Below, in pieces: positions 60,778 through 64,000 of a DNA stretch of 64,000 nt. The notes beneath the pieces were generated by a model. It saw only the letters and a list, made by a program, of their open reading frames with translations. It had not been told where the DNA came from and ran no database searches. Positions within the stretch are counted from its first letter, which is position 1; every line of letters begins with the position of its first letter. The DNA comes from Chloroflexus aggregans DSM 9485 (GTDB lineage: Bacteria; Chloroflexota; Chloroflexia; Chloroflexales; Chloroflexaceae): positions 3,175,353-3,239,352 of the forward strand of contig NC_011831.1 in assembly GCF_000021945.1 (NCBI RefSeq), written 5' to 3'. Both the position numbers and the translations under genes were made by a program.

Positions 60778-60930
60778 CCTTCGGGGCAGGGTGAGTCTGG
60801 AATTGAGTTTCACCTCAAGACCGGGCAATTCCCGATCGGTGGTATAGCCCACGAGCGGGTGGTCGCATTCGACACCTCGCACGATCCGGTGAAACTCCGG
60901 AGCCGACCGTACAGTCGGGATGAAAGAAGG
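60778..60930 (+). promoter_or_regulatory. FMN riboswitch (RFN element)
   Basis: Conserved RFN segments appear in order: CCTTCGGGGCAGGGTG at the 5' side of P1, AATTCCCGATCGGTGGTA, AGCCCACGAGCGGG, GATCCGGTGAAACTCCGGAG, CCGACCGTACAGTCGGGATG and the closing GAAAGAAGG, which pairs with the start. It binds flavin mononucleotide and controls the riboflavin genes that follow. The expression platform contains two terminator-like hairpins. Confidence 0.96.
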
Positions 60931-60986
60931 TTGAGTACACCGCGCTGTCCTCGTGACGACGAGGATTGTGTCGGTTTGCTTACCCA

Positions 60987-61015
60987 CCCCGAACAATTCA
61001 CTGTTCGGGGTTTTT
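60987..61015 (+). terminator. Riboswitch terminator 1
   Basis: CCCCGAACA (60987-60995), loop ATTCAC, TGTTCGGGG (61002-61010), then TTTTTG. A standard Rho-independent terminator 57 bases after the aptamer; it should form when FMN is bound. Confidence 0.88.
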
Positions 61016-61063
61016 GTATGAGCGCGGCAATCGGTAGATTGTCGAGTGCTCGCGATTGCTTTG

Positions 61064-61106
61064 CCCCGAAGGAACGGTATCGGCATTACGTTCCTTTGGG
61101 GTTTTT
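61064..61106 (+). terminator. Second terminator-like hairpin, overlapping the ribD ribosome-binding region
   Basis: CCCCGAAGGAACG (61064-61076), loop of about 12 bases, CGTTCCTTTGGGG (61089-61101), then TTTTTGTATG. The stem has one G-U pair. The T-run merges with the ribD start: ATG is at 61109 and the only Shine-Dalgarno-like GGGG is in the 3' stem. The hairpin can therefore stop transcription or hide the translation start. Confidence 0.82.
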
Positions 61107-61108
61107 GT

Positions 61109-62338
61109 ATGTGTCAGCATCCTGATCCCGAAACGTACATGCGTCGCGCACTGGTGCTTGCCCAACAAGCTGCCGGTCGCACCAGTCCCAACCCAATGGT
61201 CGGCGCCGTGATCGTCAAAGATGGTCGGATCGTCGGTGAAGGCTATCACCGGCGGGCCGGTGAGCCGCATGCCGAAGTCGAGGCGTTGCGTGTGGCCGGC
61301 GAAGCGGCTCGCGGCGCAACGATGTATGTCACACTCGAACCCTGTGCGCATGTTGGACGTACACCACCGTGTACCGATGCGATTATCGCTGCCGGTATTA
61401 CCGAGGTGTATTACGCCATTGCCGATCCCAATCCACTCGTCTCCGGCAAGGGGCATGCGCAGCTCGCTGCCGCCGGGATTCGGGTACAGTGCGGTGTGTG
61501 CGAAGCGGAAGCCTTTGAACTTAATCGCCCCTTCTTCAAGCACATCACCACCGGTCGTCCCTTTGTAACGGCCAAGTTCGCGATGAGCCTCGATGGAAAA
61601 ATTGCGACTGTTATCGGCCAGTCGCGCTGGATCAGTAATGCTGCTGCTCGCCGGCGTGTTCACCACTTACGCAATCGTACCGATGCGGTGCTCGTTGGAG
61701 CGGGTACCGTCATTGCAGACGATCCGAGTCTCACTACTCGCCTACCCGATCTGTCGCCTGATAGCATCCGTCATCCCCTGCGGATTGTGGCCGATAGCCG
61801 CGGACGGGTCCCGTTATCGGCCAAGGTGTTCGATCCAGACTTACCCGGTCAGACGGTTGTGGCAACAACCGAGCTGATCCCTGCCGATCATCGGCGTGCG
61901 CTGGTTGAACGTGGTGTGGACGTCTGGCTCTTGCCGGCCAGCGACGACGGCCGGGTGAGACTGTCAGCCCTCTTCGATGAACTAGGTCGGCGCGGGATGC
62001 TCTCGGTACTGGTTGAAGGGGGGAGTGAATTGCTGGGCGCATGTTTTTGCGAACGCTTGATCGACCGGGTGTGGGTTTTTATGGCACCGCTGATTATCGG
62101 TGGGCAACATGCCCCTGGCCCGGTTGGGGGGAGCGGATACGCCCTCTTATCGCAGGCAGCCCGTTTAGGTCGGATGCATGTTGAACTCATTCCGGCTGAC
62201 GATGATGAATCGGCAGCCCCCGATATATGGATACAGGCCGATGTATCTTATCCAGAGGAAGAGGTATGTTCACCGGTATTATCGAGGAAATTGGTACAGT
62301 CGAATCACTTACCGAAATCGATGGCGGATGGTCGTTAA
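61109..62338 (+). CDS. ribD: Bifunctional riboflavin biosynthesis deaminase/reductase
   Basis: 409 residues from the ATG at 61109; the open frame reaches 61046, but that lies inside the terminator hairpin. The deaminase domain (about 10-150) has the zinc motif HAEVEAL and PCAHVGRTPPC, with NPMVGAVIVKDG. The reductase domain (about 155-380) starts RPFVTAKFAMSLDGKIA, with SGAD-like ARRRVHHLRNRTDAVLVGAG and LVEGGSELLGACF. It converts the GTP cyclohydrolase II product to 5-amino-6-ribitylamino-uracil phosphate. The last 24 codons run past the ribE start, a 73-base overlap, and the tail ([18 protein letters not shown]) has no family likeness. Confidence 0.94.
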   Translation: MCQHPDPETYMRRALVLAQQAAGRTSPNPMVGAVIVKDGRIVGEGYHRRAGEPHAEVEALRVAGEAARGATMYVTLEPCAHVGRTPPCTDAIIAAGITEVYYAIADPNPLVSGKGHAQLAAAGIRVQCGVCEAEAFELNRPFFKHITTGRPFVTAKFAMSLDGKIATVIGQSRWISNAAARRRVHHLRNRTDAVLVGAGTVIADDPSLTTRLPDLSPDSIRHPLRIVADSRGRVPLSAKVFDPDLPGQTVVATTELIPADHRRALVERGVDVWLLPASDDGRVRLSALFDELGRRGMLSVLVEGGSELLGACFCERLIDRVWVFMAPLIIGGQHAPGPVGGSGYALLSQAARLGRMHVELIPADDDESAAPDIWIQADVSYPEEEVCSPVLSRKLVQSNHLPKSMADGR

Positions 62339-62877
62339 CCGTCCAAGCAACGACGGTGTTACAAGGTACGGAACAAGGACACAGTATTGCGGTCAACGGT
62401 GCGTGTCTAACGGTGACGGCGCTGACCAATTCCACCTTTACGGTTGGGCTTTCCCCCGAAACCCTTCGGCGCACCAATCTGGGCGATCTGCGAATTGGCG
62501 ATGGGGTGAACCTTGAGCGTTCACTAGCCGTCAATGGGCGCATCGGCGGGCATTTTGTGCAGGGGCATGTTGATGGGACCGGGGTCATCACCGCGTTTCA
62601 CCCTGAAGGCGATTCGCTGTGGGTGACGGTAGCGACTACCCCCGACCTGTTACGCTACATCGTGCCAAAGGGGTACATCGCCGTTGACGGGACGAGCCTG
62701 ACGGTGGTTGAAGTACTGCCCGATGTGTTCACGTTTATGTTAGTCGCATACACGCAACAGCATATCACGTTGCCGCGTAAACCGGTTGGTAGTCGCGTCA
62801 ATCTCGAAGTTGATGTGTTAGCAAAGTATGTTGAAAAGTTCATCGGAGAGATGCCGTATGCCGTTCGCCAGCGTTGA
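62266..62877 (+). CDS. ribE: Riboflavin synthase, alpha subunit
   Basis: 203 residues from the ATG at 62266 (AGGAAGAGG upstream). Makes riboflavin from two molecules of 6,7-dimethyl-8-ribityllumazine. It has the duplicated lumazine-binding domains: [15 protein letters not shown] with [10 protein letters not shown] and [14 protein letters not shown], then [18 protein letters not shown] with [10 protein letters not shown]. The start is inside ribD. The end overlaps ribB by 20 bases. The usual length is about 200-215 residues. Confidence 0.96.
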   Translation: MFTGIIEEIGTVESLTEIDGGWSLTVQATTVLQGTEQGHSIAVNGACLTVTALTNSTFTVGLSPETLRRTNLGDLRIGDGVNLERSLAVNGRIGGHFVQGHVDGTGVITAFHPEGDSLWVTVATTPDLLRYIVPKGYIAVDGTSLTVVEVLPDVFTFMLVAYTQQHITLPRKPVGSRVNLEVDVLAKYVEKFIGEMPYAVRQR

Positions 62878-63502
62878 AACCGCAATTGCCGATTTTCGTG
62901 CCGGTAAGTTTGTGATTATCGTTGATGCTGCCGATCGTGAAAACGAGGGCGATTTAGCGATGGCTGCCGAGTTTGTCACACCGGCGGCGATCACCTTTAT
63001 GGCGCGTGAAGGGTGTGGCCTGATCTGTGTCGCGATGACCGGTGAGCGGCTTGATGAGCTACAGCTACCGCTCATGGTTCCACCCACCGATAACACGAAC
63101 CATTTTGGTACTGCTTTCACCGTTTCGGTTGAAGCACGCTATGGAGTCACAACCGGTATTTCGGCTTTTGATCGAGCGACGACTATTCGGACATTGATCG
63201 ATCCGGCGACTCGTCCTGAAGATCTTGTGCGGCCCGGTCATGTCTTCCCATTACGGGCCAGAGACGGTGGTGTGCTCGTCCGACCCGGTCAAACTGAAGC
63301 ATCGCTCGATCTGGCCCGATTGGCCGGTCTCTATCCGGCAGCAGTTATCTGCGAGATTATGAATCCTGATGGTACGATGGCCCGTTTACCCGATCTGGAG
63401 CGATTTGCTGCTCGTCACGGCCTCACGCTGCTATCGATTGCCGATCTCATCGCGTACCGCCGGCGTATCGAGCAGGTGGAGCCGATGATAGTAACTGCAT
63501 AG
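62858..63502 (+). CDS. ribB: 3,4-dihydroxy-2-butanone 4-phosphate synthase
   Basis: 214 residues from the ATG at 62858, which has GGAGAG 8 bases upstream. Converts ribulose 5-phosphate to 3,4-dihydroxy-2-butanone 4-phosphate and formate. Motifs: [20 protein letters not shown] (metal and catalytic Glu/Asp), [27 protein letters not shown], the active-site [16 protein letters not shown], and [20 protein letters not shown] with [14 protein letters not shown]. Single-domain, not fused to GTP cyclohydrolase II (RibA), which must be elsewhere or downstream. Start overlaps ribE by 20 bases. Confidence 0.96.
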   Translation: MPFASVETAIADFRAGKFVIIVDAADRENEGDLAMAAEFVTPAAITFMAREGCGLICVAMTGERLDELQLPLMVPPTDNTNHFGTAFTVSVEARYGVTTGISAFDRATTIRTLIDPATRPEDLVRPGHVFPLRARDGGVLVRPGQTEASLDLARLAGLYPAAVICEIMNPDGTMARLPDLERFAARHGLTLLSIADLIAYRRRIEQVEPMIVTA

Positions 63503-63511
63503 GAGCGAGCA

Positions 63512-64000
63512 ATGGGGCAAACCTTTGAAGGTCAACTGGTCGGCACCGGTTTGGTCTGTGGGATCGTCATCTCGCGCTTCAACGATACGATTGGGCGTGA
63601 GCTATTGCGTGGGGCAATCGATACTTTGACGCGGCACGGTGTTGCCGCTGATGATATTGACATTGCGTGGGTGCCAGGTGCGTTTGAGATCCCGTTGGTC
63701 GCCAAACGCATGGCCGAGCGTAAACGTGCTACCGATGATCGCCCGTATTACGACGCCATCATCTGCTTAGGGGTCGTGATTCGAGGATCAACCAGCCATT
63801 TCGATTACGTCGCCGGGCAGGCGGCAAACGGCATTGCGTCTAGCGCCTTAGTCACCGGCGTACCGATCATTTTTGGGGTACTCACGACCGATACAATTGA
63901 GCAAGCAATTGAGCGCGCCGGGACAAAAGCCGGTAATCGTGGGAGTGACGCCGCATTAGCCGCAATTGAAATGGCTACTCTGCTGCGGTCGTTTGCGTGG
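63512..64000 (+). CDS. ribH: 6,7-dimethyl-8-ribityllumazine synthase (runs off the window)
   Basis: 163 codons seen, with no stop before base 64000. ATG at 63512 with AGGAG (63501-63505) upstream, 9 bases after the ribB stop. Condenses the dihydroxybutanone phosphate with the ribitylaminouracil to form the lumazine that RibE uses. Motifs: [93 protein letters not shown]. The family is usually about 155-165 residues, so only a few codons are probably missing. Confidence 0.96.
   Translation, partial: MGQTFEGQLVGTGLVCGIVISRFNDTIGRELLRGAIDTLTRHGVAADDIDIAWVPGAFEIPLVAKRMAERKRATDDRPYYDAIICLGVVIRGSTSHFDYVAGQAANGIASSALVTGVPIIFGVLTTDTIEQAIERAGTKAGNRGSDAALAAIEMATLLRSFAW

Noticed and set aside
1..64000. 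tRNA, rRNA or a replication origin
   Set aside because: I looked for T-loop-like GGTTCGA signatures, conserved rRNA blocks and DnaA-box clusters and saw none. A tRNA-scan run would be more reliable than reading by eye.

Overview
This 64-kb window is chromosomal DNA of a filamentous anoxygenic phototroph, almost certainly a Chloroflexus species. The diagnostic evidence is a pufB-pufA-pufC cluster (B808-866 light-harvesting beta and alpha chains, then a tetraheme cytochrome c-554) followed by bchG and bchP (48.5-53.0 kb). The beta chain looks identical to the Chloroflexus aurantiacus protein as I remember it. The alpha chain has a different C-terminal tail, so the strain may be a relative such as C. 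aggregans; I cannot fix the species from this window.

Layout. 1-2.4 kb: 3' end of a molybdopterin oxidoreductase, a pilin-like protein carrying a lectin-like domain, and a small membrane protein. 2.4-4.1 kb: LCAT/PGAP1-like lipase on the minus strand. 4.3-8.9 kb: about 4.5 kb of tandem palindromic repeats holding one intact and two frameshifted copies of a small GIY-YIG nuclease gene. 9-14.7 kb: a lipoprotein glycosidase and a G8-domain surface protein. 15-26.6 kb: housekeeping genes (argS, HAD phosphatase, metallophosphoesterase, uvrC, acyl-CoA carboxylase beta subunit, DUF58, psuG, sigma-70 factor). 26.6-31.9 kb: S41 protease, penicillin-binding protein, degenerate sensor kinase and a membrane protein, all on the minus strand. 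32-41 kb: MarR regulator, GT2 glycosyltransferase, EtfD-like membrane Fe-S oxidoreductase, FbpC-type ATPase, CBS-ACT protein and a large amidase_2/PA14 protein. 41-48.5 kb: a two-gene phosphorelay and a divergent pair of ABC exporters. 48.5-54 kb: the photosynthesis cluster and a cupredoxin lipoprotein. 54.1-58.8 kb: dihydroorotate-dehydrogenase-like protein and pyruvate:ferredoxin oxidoreductase. 59-60.7 kb: DUF2064 protein and GT4 glycosyltransferase. 60.7-64 kb: an FMN riboswitch followed by ribD-ribE-ribB-ribH; ribH runs off the end.

How genes work together. The puf/bch block makes the B808-866 antenna, the reaction-centre electron donor and the last steps of bacteriochlorophyll a synthesis. 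The antenna promoter is a perfect sigma-70 consensus, and pufC has its own near-consensus promoter behind an intercistronic hairpin. The rib operon is controlled by an FMN riboswitch with two successive terminator-like hairpins.

The most unusual part is the 4.3-8.9 kb array. The GIY-YIG gene is bounded by the same inverted arms (TGTCATT...GAGAAATCTT) that form the small repeated palindromes. The palindromes therefore look like ends-only derivatives of a nuclease-encoding element. This is the best candidate here for an undescribed repeat/nuclease system.
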